This document shows, piece by piece, positions 19,509 to 33,830 of a DNA stretch of 64,000 nucleotides. The number at the start of each line of letters is the position of its first letter. The first letter of the stretch is position 1. The notes under the pieces were generated by a model. That model saw only the letters and a program-made list of their open reading frames with translations. It did not search any database and was not told the origin of the DNA. Both the position numbers and the translations under genes were made by a program. Origin of the DNA: Xenorhabdus poinarii G6 (GTDB lineage Bacteria; Pseudomonadota; Gammaproteobacteria; Enterobacterales; Enterobacteriaceae); the NCBI RefSeq assembly GCF_000968175.1, contig NZ_FO704551.1, positions 3,472,001-3,536,000 of the forward strand, read 5' to 3'.

Positions 19509-19985
19509 TTATTCTTCTTCATTGAGTTGATATTGAATGTAGTTTTGTATGCCAATTCGAGTTATCAGTTCCAGTTGAGTTTCCAACCAATCTATGTGAT
19601 TTTCTTCATCAGCAAGTACTTCTATCATTAAGTCTCTGCTCACATAGTCATGCACTGAATCAGCATATGCGATAGCTTCTCTGAGATCCTTAGTACCACG
19701 TAATTCTAATTCCAGATCAGATTGCAGCATTTCTTCCACATCTTCTCCGATATTGAGTTTTCCTAAATCTTGTAGATTTGGCACTCCTTCAAGGAAAAGA
19801 ATACGCTCAATCAGCTTATCTGCATGCTTCATCTCATCAATAGACTCTCGGTATTCGACGTCATTTAAACGTATCAATCCCCAATTTTTAAACATTCGGG
19901 CATGCAAAAAATATTGATTAATCGCGACAAGTTCATTACCAAGAAGTTTATTCAAATGTGCAATTATTTTTTTATCACCTTTCAT
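19509..19985 (-). CDS. bfr: Bacterioferritin
   Basis: Bfr builds a 24-subunit, haem-containing iron store and oxidises Fe(II). The 158 residues keep the ferroxidase ligands Glu18, Glu51, His54, plus the Glu and His of [13 protein letters not shown], and Met52 as haem ligand. Lies directly downstream of bfd on the same strand (76-base gap). The pair sits between the tuf gene and the S10 operon, as next to tufA in E. coli. Confidence 0.97.
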   Translation of the reverse strand: MKGDKKIIAHLNKLLGNELVAINQYFLHARMFKNWGLIRLNDVEYRESIDEMKHADKLIERILFLEGVPNLQDLGKLNIGEDVEEMLQSDLELELRGTKDLREAIAYADSVHDYVSRDLMIEVLADEENHIDWLETQLELITRIGIQNYIQYQLNEEE

Positions 19986-20061
19986 AACAAGTCCCTCCGC
20001 TTCCAGTCACTAAAGTGTAGTACTAATTTAGCAGAGTAATTGCAAGAAAATTGTGTTTATT

Positions 20062-20256
20062 TTAAGCAACATTATTTATTGAGAGCAGTAGAGATATCTC
20101 CTCATTCAGTATCTCACGTGCTTGACGTATGCATTTTCCGCAGTCACTTCCTACAGGAACAAAGTTTCGCAATTCTCTGATTGAGCGGACATGTCGCTGA
20201 TGGACAGCGTTACGTATGGTTTTATCACTTACTGCATTACAGAGACAGACATACAT
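20062..20256 (-). CDS. bfd: Bacterioferritin-associated ferredoxin
   Basis: Bfd is a small [2Fe-2S] ferredoxin that reduces and releases iron from bacterioferritin when iron is short. 64 residues. Cys4, Cys6, Cys39 and Cys42 bind the cluster (VCLC and SDCGKC). A Fur-like palindrome lies about 114 bases upstream, which agrees with iron repression known for bfd in E. coli. Confidence 0.95.
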   Translation of the reverse strand: MYVCLCNAVSDKTIRNAVHQRHVRSIRELRNFVPVGSDCGKCIRQAREILNEEISLLLSINNVA

Positions 20257-20369
20257 GGAAGCACTCTTCTAACTATCTACATTCTTGATGGATTTTTAGA
20301 GCAGATAACCTATCTACACCTAAAATTTCTCACGCTTATAAAACAAGCAACACACCAGAATAGTAAATA

Positions 20370-20386
20370 GAAATGAATCTCATTTC
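20370..20386 (-). promoter_or_regulatory. Putative Fur box upstream of bfd
   Basis: GAAATGA-ATC-TCATTTC is a perfect inverted repeat of 7-bp arms around 3 bases and resembles the Fur consensus core. Only one site is seen, and the match is by eye. Confidence 0.55.
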
Positions 20387-20420
20387 AATTATTGTTTTTA
20401 TTTTATTGTTATACAATAAA

Positions 20421-20442
20421 GCCACCGTTTATGGTGGCTTAA
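20421..20442. terminator. Second hairpin downstream of tuf
   Basis: AGCCACC and GGTGGCT form a stem around GTTTAT. It is less T-rich than the adjacent tuf terminator and could be a back-up or a processing signal. Confidence 0.45.
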
Positions 20443-20445
20443 AAT

Positions 20446-20476
20446 AAAAAAAGAGGAGCCACTAGGCTCCCCTTTT
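20446..20476 (-). terminator. Terminator of tuf
   Basis: On the minus strand GGGAGCC, TAGT, GGCTCCTC is followed by TTTTTTTATTTT. It starts about 27 bases past the tuf stop. Confidence 0.85.
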
Positions 20477-20501
20477 ATCATAACATTCTGATTATAAAAA
20501 A

Positions 20502-21698
<1,197 letters not shown>

Positions 21699-21793
21699 CT
21701 AAGACACGGAATCGGTGGTTTCACCACATCAACCAAGCAATTTGCTTGTGAGATATTTACAGGAAGAAAATCAGGGGCAAGAACATGGAGAAG

Positions 21794-21869
21794 TGGTGCT
21801 GATAGGCAGATTCGAACTGCCGACCTCACCCTTACCAAGGGTGTGCTCTACCAACTGAGCTATATCAGC
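21794..21869 (-). tRNA. thrT: tRNA-Thr (GGT)
   Basis: A 76-base cloverleaf with encoded CCA. The anticodon loop is TTGGTAA. Acceptor GCTGATA pairs with TATCAGC. It is the tuf-proximal gene of the Thr-Tyr-Gly-Thr cluster, matching E. coli thrT. Confidence 0.97.
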
Positions 21870-21875
21870 ACATCT

Positions 21876-21951
<76 letters not shown>

Positions 21952-22050
21952 TGAACTCGGCTACCTGACTTAAATCAGCTGTATACTGTATCTCAAGTGC
22001 TTTTCTGGAGTATAAACTCGAGCAGAACACTCAAGATTAAAACTGGTTAA

Positions 22051-22135
<85 letters not shown>

Positions 22136-22151
22136 TTTTCCAAATTTTTAA

Positions 22152-22227
<76 letters not shown>

Positions 22228-22241
22228 ATCAAGTGCTGCGC

Positions 22242-22270
22242 ATTCTAGGAAGAGTTGACTCACGATGCAA
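22242..22270 (-). promoter_or_regulatory. Promoter of the tRNA-tuf operon
   Basis: TTGCAT (22265-22270), a 17-base spacer, TAGAAT (22242-22247), then a GCGC-containing discriminator, on the minus strand. The start would fall about 7 to 10 bases before tRNA-Thr(TGT). The GC discriminator fits stringent control. Confidence 0.8.
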
Positions 22271-22653
22271 CAAAAAAATTGTTTTTTTTGTTCTTTTGCT
22301 CATAAAACAGTCATTTTTAATATTACTGATGTTTTTTTCAATACTTTTAGATCAAATAACCAACAGAGACATCTTATCCAGGAAGAACCAATAAACGAAT
22401 TTACCTATTATTTTTTTGAAAATTATTTGGTTAATCTTATCCCTACCTTTCTAAAAGGAAGAAAAATGGCTAGCCAATCCCTCCAGAGAGAGCAATTTTT
22501 TTAATTTTTTGTATTTCTCATCAAAAAAATCACTAAAATCATAAAAAAATCTACGCCTACAATAACGCAACCGATATGATGATATTTATTTTTGTCGGAT
22601 ACGGGTGTTTTCAACAACCTGTCCAACCTGCATAGATAGGCAGACGTTGGCTT
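22271..22653. other. AT-rich intergenic region upstream of coaA
   Basis: About 380 bases between the tRNA promoter and coaA. The A- and T-tracts next to the promoter could act as UP or Fis elements. A 79-codon open frame (22265-22504) has no ribosome-binding site and covers the -35 box, so I do not call it a gene. Nothing else is recognised. Confidence 0.6.
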
Positions 22654-23604
22654 ATGAATAAGAAAGAATCTTTTTTGACGACTCCATATTTACAATTTGA
22701 TCGTGAACATTGGGCAACATTGCGTGACTCGATACCTTTAACGTTAACAGAAGAAGAAGTTGCCGCTTTAAAAGGGATTAATGAAGAAATCTCAATAGAT
22801 GAGGTGATTGAAATTTATCTTCCATTGTCACGCCTCCTCAATTTTTATATTAGCTCTAATTTACGACGACAAGCAGTACTTGAGCAGTTTTTAGGAACAG
22901 ACGAACAAAAAATACCTTATGTTATAGGTATCGCGGGCAGTGTTGCAGTCGGAAAAAGCACAACTGCGCGCTTATTACAGGCATTACTAAGCCGTTGGCC
23001 AGAACATCGTCGTGTTGAGTTAGTAACAACAGACGGTTTTCTGCATTCTAACGATGTATTAAATGAACGTGGTTTAATGAAAAAAAAGGGATTTCCTGAA
23101 TCCTATGATATGCACAATTTGGTCAAATTCGTCGCCGACATAAAATCAGGCACGGAAAAAGTCGCAGCACCGGTCTATTCTCACCTAAGCTATGATATTG
23201 TTCCGGATGAGCAACTGATTATTGAAAAACCGGACATCCTTATTCTTGAAGGTTTAAACGTATTACAAAGTGGCATGGATTACCCACATGAGCCACATCA
23301 TGTATTTGTTTCTGATTTTGTTGATTTTTCTATTTATGTTGATGCACCAGAAAAATTACTCGAGCAATGGTACATCAGTCGTTTTCTTAAGTTTCGACAA
23401 GGGGCTTTTTCCGATCCTGATTCTTATTTCCACAACTATTCTAAGCTGACAACAAAAGAAGCCATCACAGTAGCATCGAATATTTGGCGAGAAATTAATG
23501 GATTAAACTTACAGCAAAATATCTTACCAACCCGAGAACGGGCTAGCTTGATTATGACGAAAGGAACTAATCATACCATTGAAAGCGTCAGATTAAGAAA
23601 ATGA
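22654..23604 (+). CDS. coaA: Pantothenate kinase (type I)
   Basis: CoaA phosphorylates pantothenate, the controlled first step of coenzyme A synthesis. The 316 residues contain the P loop [18 protein letters not shown] (about 91-108) and the conserved TTDGFL and [17 protein letters not shown] segments. Length equals E. coli. Its terminator has been split by the IS3-family element downstream. The neighbours tRNA cluster and birA are as in E. coli. Confidence 0.97.
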   Translation: MNKKESFLTTPYLQFDREHWATLRDSIPLTLTEEEVAALKGINEEISIDEVIEIYLPLSRLLNFYISSNLRRQAVLEQFLGTDEQKIPYVIGIAGSVAVGKSTTARLLQALLSRWPEHRRVELVTTDGFLHSNDVLNERGLMKKKGFPESYDMHNLVKFVADIKSGTEKVAAPVYSHLSYDIVPDEQLIIEKPDILILEGLNVLQSGMDYPHEPHHVFVSDFVDFSIYVDAPEKLLEQWYISRFLKFRQGAFSDPDSYFHNYSKLTTKEAITVASNIWREINGLNLQQNILPTRERASLIMTKGTNHTIESVRLRK

Positions 23605-23654
23605 AACAAAAGCCGGAAATAGTTGAACTGACCCCAGAAGGTTGGACATTTTAG

Positions 23655-24503
23655 TTAAACGGCGTGTAAGGCCTGATTTCGATATGCTATCGGAGTTAGG
23701 CCTTTTAATTTCACCTTGATCCGTTTTGTATTGTAATATTCAATGTATTCTTCTATTTTTTCAATCAGTTCATCCGCACTTTTAAAGTGCTGCTGGTGAT
23801 ACATTTCTGTTTTGAGTAAGGCAAAAAAGTTTTCTGCCATCGCATTATCCAAACAGTTCCCTTTCCTCGACATACTTTGTTTAATATCTTTATCAGCAAG
23901 TTGCTTTTGATAAGCCTTATGCCGATATTGCCAACCTTGATCACTGTGAATGAGTGGCTTAGCGTGAGCATCTAGCCCATCTAATGCCTCTTTTAGCATC
24001 TCTGTCACTAAAGGCAGACTCGCCTTTTTCGCCACGTTGTAAGCGATAACCTCTTGATTAAATAAGTCAATAATAGGTGATAGATAGACTTTTTGTTCAT
24101 TCACTTTAAATTCCGTCACATCCGTTACCCATTTCTCATTAGGTTTTGTCGCGCGAAAATCTCTTGCCAACCAATTCGGTGCTGTTTTTCCAACTTCCCC
24201 ACGATAAGAACGATATTTCTTCGGCCTTACCGTGGATTTTAGGTTTAATTGCCCCATTAATCGTTGTACTGTTTTATGATTGATTTTAAAGCCATTTTTT
24301 CTCAATGCTAAATGAATGCGGCGATAACCATAACGACCTTTATGCTCATGATAGATAGTTTTAATCATCTCTATTTCTTGTTCATAAGCACGCGTTTTTT
24401 TAAGCGCCTGGCATTGATAGTAAAACACGCTTCTTGCAAGATTAATGGCACAAAGTAAGTGCTTTAATGGATATTTCTTTTTAAGAGCTAAAACAATTAA
24501 CGC
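23655..24503 (-). CDS. IS3-family transposase OrfB (DDE integrase domain)
   Basis: The catalytic part of the transposase. The rve/DDE core is complete: VTDVTEFKV (Asp), HSDQGWQYRH (Asp) and NAMAENFFALLK (Glu), preceded by an HTH-21-like segment (HKGRYGYRRIHLALRKNGF). The frame is open up to the orfA end without a proper start, so the product is probably OrfAB, made by a -1 shift at the A-rich stretch at 24503-24511. A GTG at 24428 is a possible internal start. Confidence 0.9.
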   Translation of the reverse strand, partial: ALIVLALKKKYPLKHLLCAINLARSVFYYQCQALKKTRAYEQEIEMIKTIYHEHKGRYGYRRIHLALRKNGFKINHKTVQRLMGQLNLKSTVRPKKYRSYRGEVGKTAPNWLARDFRATKPNEKWVTDVTEFKVNEQKVYLSPIIDLFNQEVIAYNVAKKASLPLVTEMLKEALDGLDAHAKPLIHSDQGWQYRHKAYQKQLADKDIKQSMSRKGNCLDNAMAENFFALLKTEMYHQQHFKSADELIEKIEEYIEYYNTKRIKVKLKGLTPIAYRNQALHAV

Positions 24504-25003
24504 TTTTTCTTTGCTCGTGGGCGTTTCTTCTGTTCCAGCTCTGCTAACTTTTTTAGGACCGCATTTTCTGCCCGCAAATAAGCTAATTCTTCTTTAAGTT
24601 CCTCAACTGTCATTTCGTCATCAGATTTCGGCGGGGTTTTAGGTCGGGATTTCATTGGGGGTCTTCCTCGCTGAGGACTTTCGAGTCCTTTGATACCGGT
24701 TTCATTATACTTATCAAGCCAGACTGATAAGGTACCTGGAGTCGTTAAATTGAGAACTGCACTAGTGTGAGTGAGGGACCAATCATGTGTCCACATTAAT
24801 TTTAAAGCTTGGAGTTTTGTGACAGTACAAAGAGAGTGAGACGTTGGCAAAAAGGCGTTATCGCCATGAATGGCAACAACTTGAGCCCAGTATCGAATTT
24901 GTCGAGAAGAGATTGAATATTCCGCTGATAGCTTATCCGATGTGTTACCTGCCAGACATCGTTTAGCAATAATGATTTTTAGTTCACGACTATATTTAGA
25001 CAT
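24497..25003 (-). CDS. IS3-family transposase OrfA (DNA-binding part)
   Basis: 168 residues from MSKYSRELKIIIAKR, with helix-turn-helix regions and a C-terminal leucine-zipper-like helix (VEELKEELAYLRAENAVLKK) before the basic end RPRAKKKR. This is the usual IS150-group OrfA that binds the ends and joins with OrfB by frameshifting. An upstream in-frame start at 25045 lies in the terminal repeat and is unlikely. Confidence 0.9.
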   Translation of the reverse strand: MSKYSRELKIIIAKRCLAGNTSDKLSAEYSISSRQIRYWAQVVAIHGDNAFLPTSHSLCTVTKLQALKLMWTHDWSLTHTSAVLNLTTPGTLSVWLDKYNETGIKGLESPQRGRPPMKSRPKTPPKSDDEMTVEELKEELAYLRAENAVLKKLAELEQKKRPRAKKKR

Positions 25004-25066
25004 AAAAAACCCCCAGTAATTAGTTGTCCAACTATTGGGGGTCACTTCATAGTTCCGGCTTTATTA

Positions 25067-26026
25067 TTAACAACCTCTTAAGGATATTTCCCCGCCAATA
25101 TAGGGCGTAATAACACCATTGATATCAAGTAACAGAGCACCTTGTGGATCAATCCCACGAGCTACGCCATAGACTTCCCGATCACCAATAATTAGCTTTA
25201 CATTACGATTGATAAAATTATCTAATTTAAACCAGCGAGACATAAAAGGCGTTAACCCTTCTTTTTCAAACTGAGTTAATGCTTTTTTAAGTTCCACGAT
25301 GATTTCAGCGACCAACTTATTCCGCTCAACAACTGTTCCTGATTGTTGTAAATTAGTCCAATGCTGATTAATTGATCTCTGTTGATCGCTACTCATCGAG
25401 ATATTGATACCTATTCCGATTACAACATGAGCCGCATCCCCTGTTTTTCCCGTCAGCTCAACCAATATTCCTGCCAATTTTTTATCATCCAAATATAAAT
25501 CATTTGGCCATTTTACTTTTACTCTTTCCGCCCCCTGTCGGTTAAGGACTTCTGCAATGATAATACCTACCACTAAACTTAAACCTATCGCTGCCGCTGG
25601 CCCCTGTTCCAAACGCCAATACATAGATAGGTATAAGTTTCTACCAAAAGCAGAAATCCATTTCCTACCACGGCGTCCTCGACCGGCATACTGGTATTCT
25701 GCAACACAAGCATCACCTGAATTGAGTTCCGCAAACTTTTCCAGAATATACTGATTTGTGGAATCAATAACAGGTATCACTTCAATGTGGTTATTGGGGA
25801 GAAAATTTTCAATAACTTCTTTATCTAGCAGATTCATTGGGGCTGGGAAACGATAACCTTTACCCGGGAGAGTTAGAATTTCGACACCCCATTCACGGAT
25901 AGTCTGAATATGTTTATTGATCCCTGCACGACTCATTCCCAATTTTTGGCCAAGTTGCTGACCTGAATGAACCTGACCATCAGATAATACTTTAATTAAT
26001 TTTAATGGAGTACCGATATCTTTCAT
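25067..26026 (-). CDS. birA: Biotin-protein ligase / biotin operon repressor BirA
   Basis: BirA makes biotinyl-AMP, loads biotin on AccB, and represses the bio operon. The N-terminal winged helix (about 18-63; HSGQQLGQKLGMSRAGINKH) is intact, so it is the regulatory form. The ligase domain shows GRGRRGRKW and KWPNDLYLDDKKLAGILVE. The ATG overlaps the murB stop in ATGA (26023-26026), so the start at 26026 with coupled translation is preferred over 26035. About 319 residues. Confidence 0.96.
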   Translation of the reverse strand: MKDIGTPLKLIKVLSDGQVHSGQQLGQKLGMSRAGINKHIQTIREWGVEILTLPGKGYRFPAPMNLLDKEVIENFLPNNHIEVIPVIDSTNQYILEKFAELNSGDACVAEYQYAGRGRRGRKWISAFGRNLYLSMYWRLEQGPAAAIGLSLVVGIIIAEVLNRQGAERVKVKWPNDLYLDDKKLAGILVELTGKTGDAAHVVIGIGINISMSSDQQRSINQHWTNLQQSGTVVERNKLVAEIIVELKKALTQFEKEGLTPFMSRWFKLDNFINRNVKLIIGDREVYGVARGIDPQGALLLDINGVITPYIGGEISLRGC

Positions 26027-27063
26027 GAAATACATTCCACTGCGTCTATCTCACCTTCACTACCAATGAAACGCACTTCAGGTTCTAAGAAGATATTAAA
26101 TTTTTCTGCAACCTTGCTATACACATAAGCCGCCAAGTCAATGACATCTTGTCCGGTTGCATGACCTTTATTAATTAATACCAGTGCTTGTTTAGTATGT
26201 ATCGCAGCGCCGCCAATAGAATATCCCTTCAATTGACACTGTTCGATAAGCCAACCCGCTGCAATCTTTATGCTTTTCTCATTATGAGGGTATTGAGGAC
26301 AGTTTGGATATTCAGACTTAATTTTGCATGCTAACTCAATTGATACTATAGGATTTTTAAAGAAGCTTCCCGCATTTCCCATCAACACTGGATCTGGCAG
26401 TTTATTCCGACGCATTTCACATACAGTATCGAATATTTGTTTGGGGGTGATATTTTCTTGTGAAAGCTGCGCTAACGCACCGTACGTTAAAATAGGCTTC
26501 CATTGCTTACTCAGACGTAATCCAACAGCAGTGATAGCATAGCCGTTTTTATATTGATGCTTAAATATGCTGTCTCTATACGCAAATTGACACTCCTTTG
26601 CCGTTAGACGAATTAGATTACCTGATTTCAGCTCGACAAAATCCACATATTCACAAACATCTTTAAACTCAACACCATAAGCCCCAATATTTTGGATTGG
26701 AGCAGATCCAACATTGCCAGGGATCAAAGCGAGATTTTCTAAACCATAGATCTGTTGCTTAAATAAATAAGTAATCAGCTCATGCCAATTTTCACCTGCC
26801 CCAACATGAATGTACCATTCAATATCAGTCTGTTGGATATTAACACCAAGAATACGGTTTAGAATCACTGTGCCTTTAAAATTTTCAGTAAAGAGGACGT
26901 TACTTCCTCCTCCCAACAATAAAATAGGATGATGCTTTTTGATTGCTCTTTGCCATAAAGCTAGGAGAGATTCAACAGAATTGGCGATATCGATATGCTC
27001 GGCACAGGCTGAAATGCCAAATGTGTTAAACGTTTTTAGTTGAGTAAATTGACAGACAGACAT
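26023..27063 (-). CDS. murB: UDP-N-acetylenolpyruvoylglucosamine reductase MurB
   Basis: MurB reduces UDP-GlcNAc-enolpyruvate to UDP-MurNAc, using FAD and NADPH, in peptidoglycan synthesis. The 346 residues include the FAD-binding GGGSNVLF and IPGNVGSAPIQNIGAYG segments and MGNAGSFFKNP with the catalytic Ser. Length and the absence of extra loops fit the E. coli type I enzyme. It is followed by birA with a 4-base overlap and preceded by the rrn terminators. Confidence 0.97.
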   Translation of the reverse strand: MSVCQFTQLKTFNTFGISACAEHIDIANSVESLLALWQRAIKKHHPILLLGGGSNVLFTENFKGTVILNRILGVNIQQTDIEWYIHVGAGENWHELITYLFKQQIYGLENLALIPGNVGSAPIQNIGAYGVEFKDVCEYVDFVELKSGNLIRLTAKECQFAYRDSIFKHQYKNGYAITAVGLRLSKQWKPILTYGALAQLSQENITPKQIFDTVCEMRRNKLPDPVLMGNAGSFFKNPIVSIELACKIKSEYPNCPQYPHNEKSIKIAAGWLIEQCQLKGYSIGGAAIHTKQALVLINKGHATGQDVIDLAAYVYSKVAEKFNIFLEPEVRFIGSEGEIDAVECIS

Positions 27064-27088
27064 TCATTTCAAGCCCAATAGATAATTT

Positions 27089-27147
27089 AAATGTAGTCTA
27101 TCAGACTCTACATTTGAAAGATAAGTACGTAATAAGCCGTACTTATC
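27089..27147 (-). repeat. Two hairpins between the rrn operon and murB
   Basis: AAATGTAG (27089-27096) with CTACATTT (27108-27115), and GATAAGTACG (27120-27129) with CGTACTTATC (27138-27147). They follow the main rrn terminator in the direction of transcription and may be back-up terminators or protect the 5' end of murB mRNA. Function not known. Confidence 0.55.
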
Positions 27148-27179
27148 TCCTATTAAATATATTCAAAAGTTAGAAATGC

Positions 27180-27207
27180 AAAAGGCCACTCGTATGAGTG
27201 GCCTTTT
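27180..27207 (-). terminator. Terminator of the rRNA operon
   Basis: AAAAGGCCACT and AGTGGCCTTTT form a strong stem just past the last 5S gene, with T-rich sequence on the minus strand. Confidence 0.85.
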
Positions 27208-27219
27208 GACTGGGTATTA

Positions 27220-27339
27220 AAGCTTGGCAGTTCCCTACTCTCACATGGGGAGACCCCACACTACCATCGGCGCTACGGTGTTTCACTACTGAGTTCGGCA
27301 TGGGGTCAGGTGGGACCACCGCGCTATTGCCGCCAAGCA
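27220..27339 (-). rRNA. rrf: 5S ribosomal RNA (distal copy)
   Basis: A full 120-base 5S gene, from TGCTTGGCGGC to AACTGCCAAGCTT, with the conserved CCACCTGACCCCATGCCGAAC core. It is the second 5S gene in this operon and differs from the first at several positions near the ends and one in the CTCAG-AGTGAA loop. The E. coli rrnD operon has the same 5S-Thr-5S ending. Confidence 0.97.
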
Positions 27340-27371
27340 AATTCTGTTTTATTTGCCGAACACATTATTTA

Positions 27372-27447
27372 TGGTGCTGATACCCAGATTCGAACTGGGG
27401 ACCTCACCCTTACCAAGGGTGTGCTCTACCAACTGAGCCATATCAGC
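27372..27447 (-). tRNA. thrV: tRNA-Thr (GGT) in the rrn operon
   Basis: A 76-base cloverleaf with encoded CCA, anticodon loop TTGGTAA. It differs from the tuf-linked tRNA-Thr(GGT) mainly in the T stem (CCCAG against GGCAG). Position between two 5S genes corresponds to thrV of E. coli rrnD. Confidence 0.97.
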
Positions 27448-27497
27448 AAAGGCTAAAAATAAAAAGTGCTGCCAATCGGGCAACACTTATTAATTTA

Positions 27498-27617
27498 ATG
27501 TCTGGCAGTGTCCTACTCTCGCATGGGGAGACCCCACACTACCATCGGCGCTACGGTGTTTCACTGCTGAGTTCGGCATGGGGTCAGGTGGGACCACCGC
27601 GCTATTGCCGCCAAACA
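27498..27617 (-). rRNA. rrf: 5S ribosomal RNA (proximal copy)
   Basis: A full 120-base 5S gene from TGTTTGGCGGC to CACTGCCAGACAT, directly after 23S rRNA. The central part is identical to the distal copy apart from one base. Confidence 0.97.
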
Positions 27618-27695
27618 AATTCTGTTTTCTTTGTCGAACACATTATTTATGGCGGTGACTCTCTCTCTGCCCACTAAAACACCTTCGGTGTTGTC

Positions 27696-30602
<2,907 letters not shown>

Positions 30603-30700
30603 TCACAACCCGAAGGTGTCTTCGGAGATGCGGGTTGAGAGACTCGCTCAATACTGTCTTAACAGTACTGAGTGTTTCAAATTTTCAGCTTGTTCCAGAT

Positions 30701-30712
30701 TGTTAAAGAGCA
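30701..30712 (-). promoter_or_regulatory. boxA antitermination site in the 16S-23S spacer
   Basis: TGCTCTTTAACA on the minus strand, the NusB-S10 boxA signal, in the spacer between tRNA-Ala and 23S rRNA, as in E. coli rrn operons. Confidence 0.85.
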
Positions 30713-30771
30713 AAAATTTCACAACACACGCCGTGCCTGTGTTCTGAAATGGTTTTATTCATCGAAGAGGA

Positions 30772-30847
30772 TGGTGGAGCTAAGCGGGATCGAACCGCTG
30801 ACCTCCTGCGTGCAAGGCAGGCGCTCTCCCAGCTGAGCTATAGCCCC
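30772..30847 (-). tRNA. alaU: tRNA-Ala (TGC)
   Basis: A 76-base cloverleaf with encoded CCA, acceptor GGGGCTA, anticodon loop CTTGCAC. It lies in the 16S-23S spacer after tRNA-Ile, which is the Ile-Ala type spacer. Confidence 0.97.
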
Positions 30848-30890
30848 ATTAAGATACCGTGCGCCTTTCACCGTCTGCCGGGTCTGGACT

Positions 30891-30967
<77 letters not shown>

Positions 30968-31038
30968 ATGCCGATACCGTCTCTTCATTTTCATCAGACA
31001 ATCTGTGTGAGCACTGCAACAATAACCTATCTTCGGTT

Positions 31039-32581
<1,543 letters not shown>

Positions 32582-32720
32582 AAAGTCTGATGCTCAAAGA
32601 ATTAAACGGTTTATTCATAATGAATTCACTGTTAGTCACTCTTTAAGACTTTAATCTTTTTTCGCCTTTCGGCGTTGCGATAGTGTCTTGCGAGTGCCCA
32701 CACAGATTGTCTGATTAATT

Positions 32721-32732
32721 TGTTAAAGAGCG
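32721..32732 (-). promoter_or_regulatory. boxA in the rRNA leader
   Basis: CGCTCTTTAACA on the minus strand, between promoter P2 and 16S rRNA, the usual place of the antitermination signal. Confidence 0.8.
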
Positions 32733-32770
32733 TGTCAACCGGGCATTGCTGCCGGGTTGCGAGGCTGCGT

Positions 32771-32798
32771 ATTTTACGCTTTTCGCCTCGAGAGTCAA
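32771..32798 (-). promoter_or_regulatory. rrn promoter P2
   Basis: TTGACT (32793-32798), a 16-base spacer, TAAAAT (32771-32776), followed by a GC-rich discriminator. Confidence 0.85.
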
Positions 32799-32869
32799 GC
32801 GTTTATTTTCGCTTTCTTCTCCCTGCCCGGCGCGGCCTGTATCAGCGTGGCGTCGGTCAGTGGTGGCGC

Positions 32870-32897
32870 ATTATAGGGACTTTTACGGCGCTGGCAA
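32870..32897 (-). promoter_or_regulatory. rrn promoter P1
   Basis: TTGCCA (32892-32897), a 16-base spacer, TATAAT (32870-32875), then GCGCCACC, the short-spacer and GC-discriminator design of rrn P1. Upstream A- and T-tracts (32900-32940) would be the UP element. P1 starts about 99 bases before P2. The gap between 16S rRNA and murI is thus filled by the promoter region. Confidence 0.88.
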
Positions 32898-32948
32898 TCG
32901 TTTTTTTGAAAAAAACCACCAACCGTTGATTATTTCGGCAAATTTAAC

Positions 32949-33830
32949 TTAAAGTGATAGTTTTTCCAGCGTAAGGAAGCCAAATTCGCGTAAAACAGGA
33001 CGCAGCGCTTCACTTGATGGTTCTATTTTTGTGCAATATGCCAAGCTATCCGCTGTTGTCAAAAATAAACCTTCCCGATTTTCCCGATGCCTAACTAACC
33101 ATGCCGTTCTGCGGGCAATAGCACTGCCCGAATCAATTAATCTTGTTCCGCTTGGTAAAACTTGTGAAAGCTCCTCGGCTATCAGAGGAAAGTGGGTACA
33201 ACCTAAAATCACAGTGTCCGGTGGTTCTTCCATTTTCAGCCACGGTTTTAATATTTTCTCCAGCTCTTTTAATGGAACATCCTTGCCATGTAATTTTCCC
33301 TCGGCTAATTCGACTAACTCGGCAGAGCCAATTGAATGCATCTGACAATCCGACGCAAATCTTGCAATCAATTCTTTAGTATAGTGACGATTCACTGTGG
33401 CTCGCGTCGCCAATAATCCAACCACACGATTACAAGTTAGCTTCGCAGCAGGTTTAATCGCCGGAACAACGCCAACAACAGGAAAAGGAAAATGCTCACG
33501 TAAAACGGGCAAGCTGACTGTACTGGCGGTATTGCAAGCAATAACGACAATCGCCAAAGGGTGTTTCTTCTGAATTGTATCAACGACCTGAACAACCCTT
33601 TCTATAATGACTTCTGCCGTTTTCTCACCATAAGGAAATGCTTCATTATCGAAAGCATATATATAGTGGAGATCCGGCAAAAGTTGCCGAATCTCTTGAT
33701 AGACAGATAGCCCCCCCACTCCGGAATCAAAAACCAGAATCGTTGGGCGGGCAGTATTGTTTAAATCAGAAGTGTCAGAAGCTGTAGCTGCCAGTGAGGT
33801 AATATTCTCGTCCTGAAGTGCGATAACCAT
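32949..33830 (-). CDS. murI: Glutamate racemase
   Basis: MurI makes D-glutamate for peptidoglycan. The two catalytic Cys are in [13 protein letters not shown] and [12 protein letters not shown] place the start at [15 protein letters not shown] (33830), which aligns with the E. coli start MATKLQDGN. An in-frame ATG at 33842 and a TTG at 33854 are alternatives. The 5' end overlaps the btuB 3' end by 56 bases in another frame, a feature also known in E. coli. About 293 residues. Confidence 0.95.
   Translation of the reverse strand: MVIALQDENITSLAATASDTSDLNNTARPTILVFDSGVGGLSVYQEIRQLLPDLHYIYAFDNEAFPYGEKTAEVIIERVVQVVDTIQKKHPLAIVVIACNTASTVSLPVLREHFPFPVVGVVPAIKPAAKLTCNRVVGLLATRATVNRHYTKELIARFASDCQMHSIGSAELVELAEGKLHGKDVPLKELEKILKPWLKMEEPPDTVILGCTHFPLIAEELSQVLPSGTRLIDSGSAIARRTAWLVRHRENREGLFLTTADSLAYCTKIEPSSEALRPVLREFGFLTLEKLSL

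Larger units (their letters stand above)
23624..25049 (-). mobile_element. IS3-family (IS150-like) insertion sequence
   Basis: 1426 bp with the TG...CA ends typical of IS3: TGAACTGACCCC at the left and, in reverse complement, TGAAGTGACCCCC at the right; the similarity continues through GTTGGACA. A 4-bp direct repeat, TAGT, flanks it (23620-23623 and 25050-25053). Inside are overlapping orfA and orfB on the minus strand with a shift site. It sits in the loop of the coaA/birA terminator. The exact ends could shift by a base or two because of the flanking repeat. Confidence 0.9.

Noticed and set aside
22265-22504. 79-codon open frame between the tRNA cluster and coaA
   Set aside because: It covers the -35 box of the tRNA-tuf promoter, lacks a ribosome-binding site and has an odd Phe/Asn-rich composition of AT-rich DNA.
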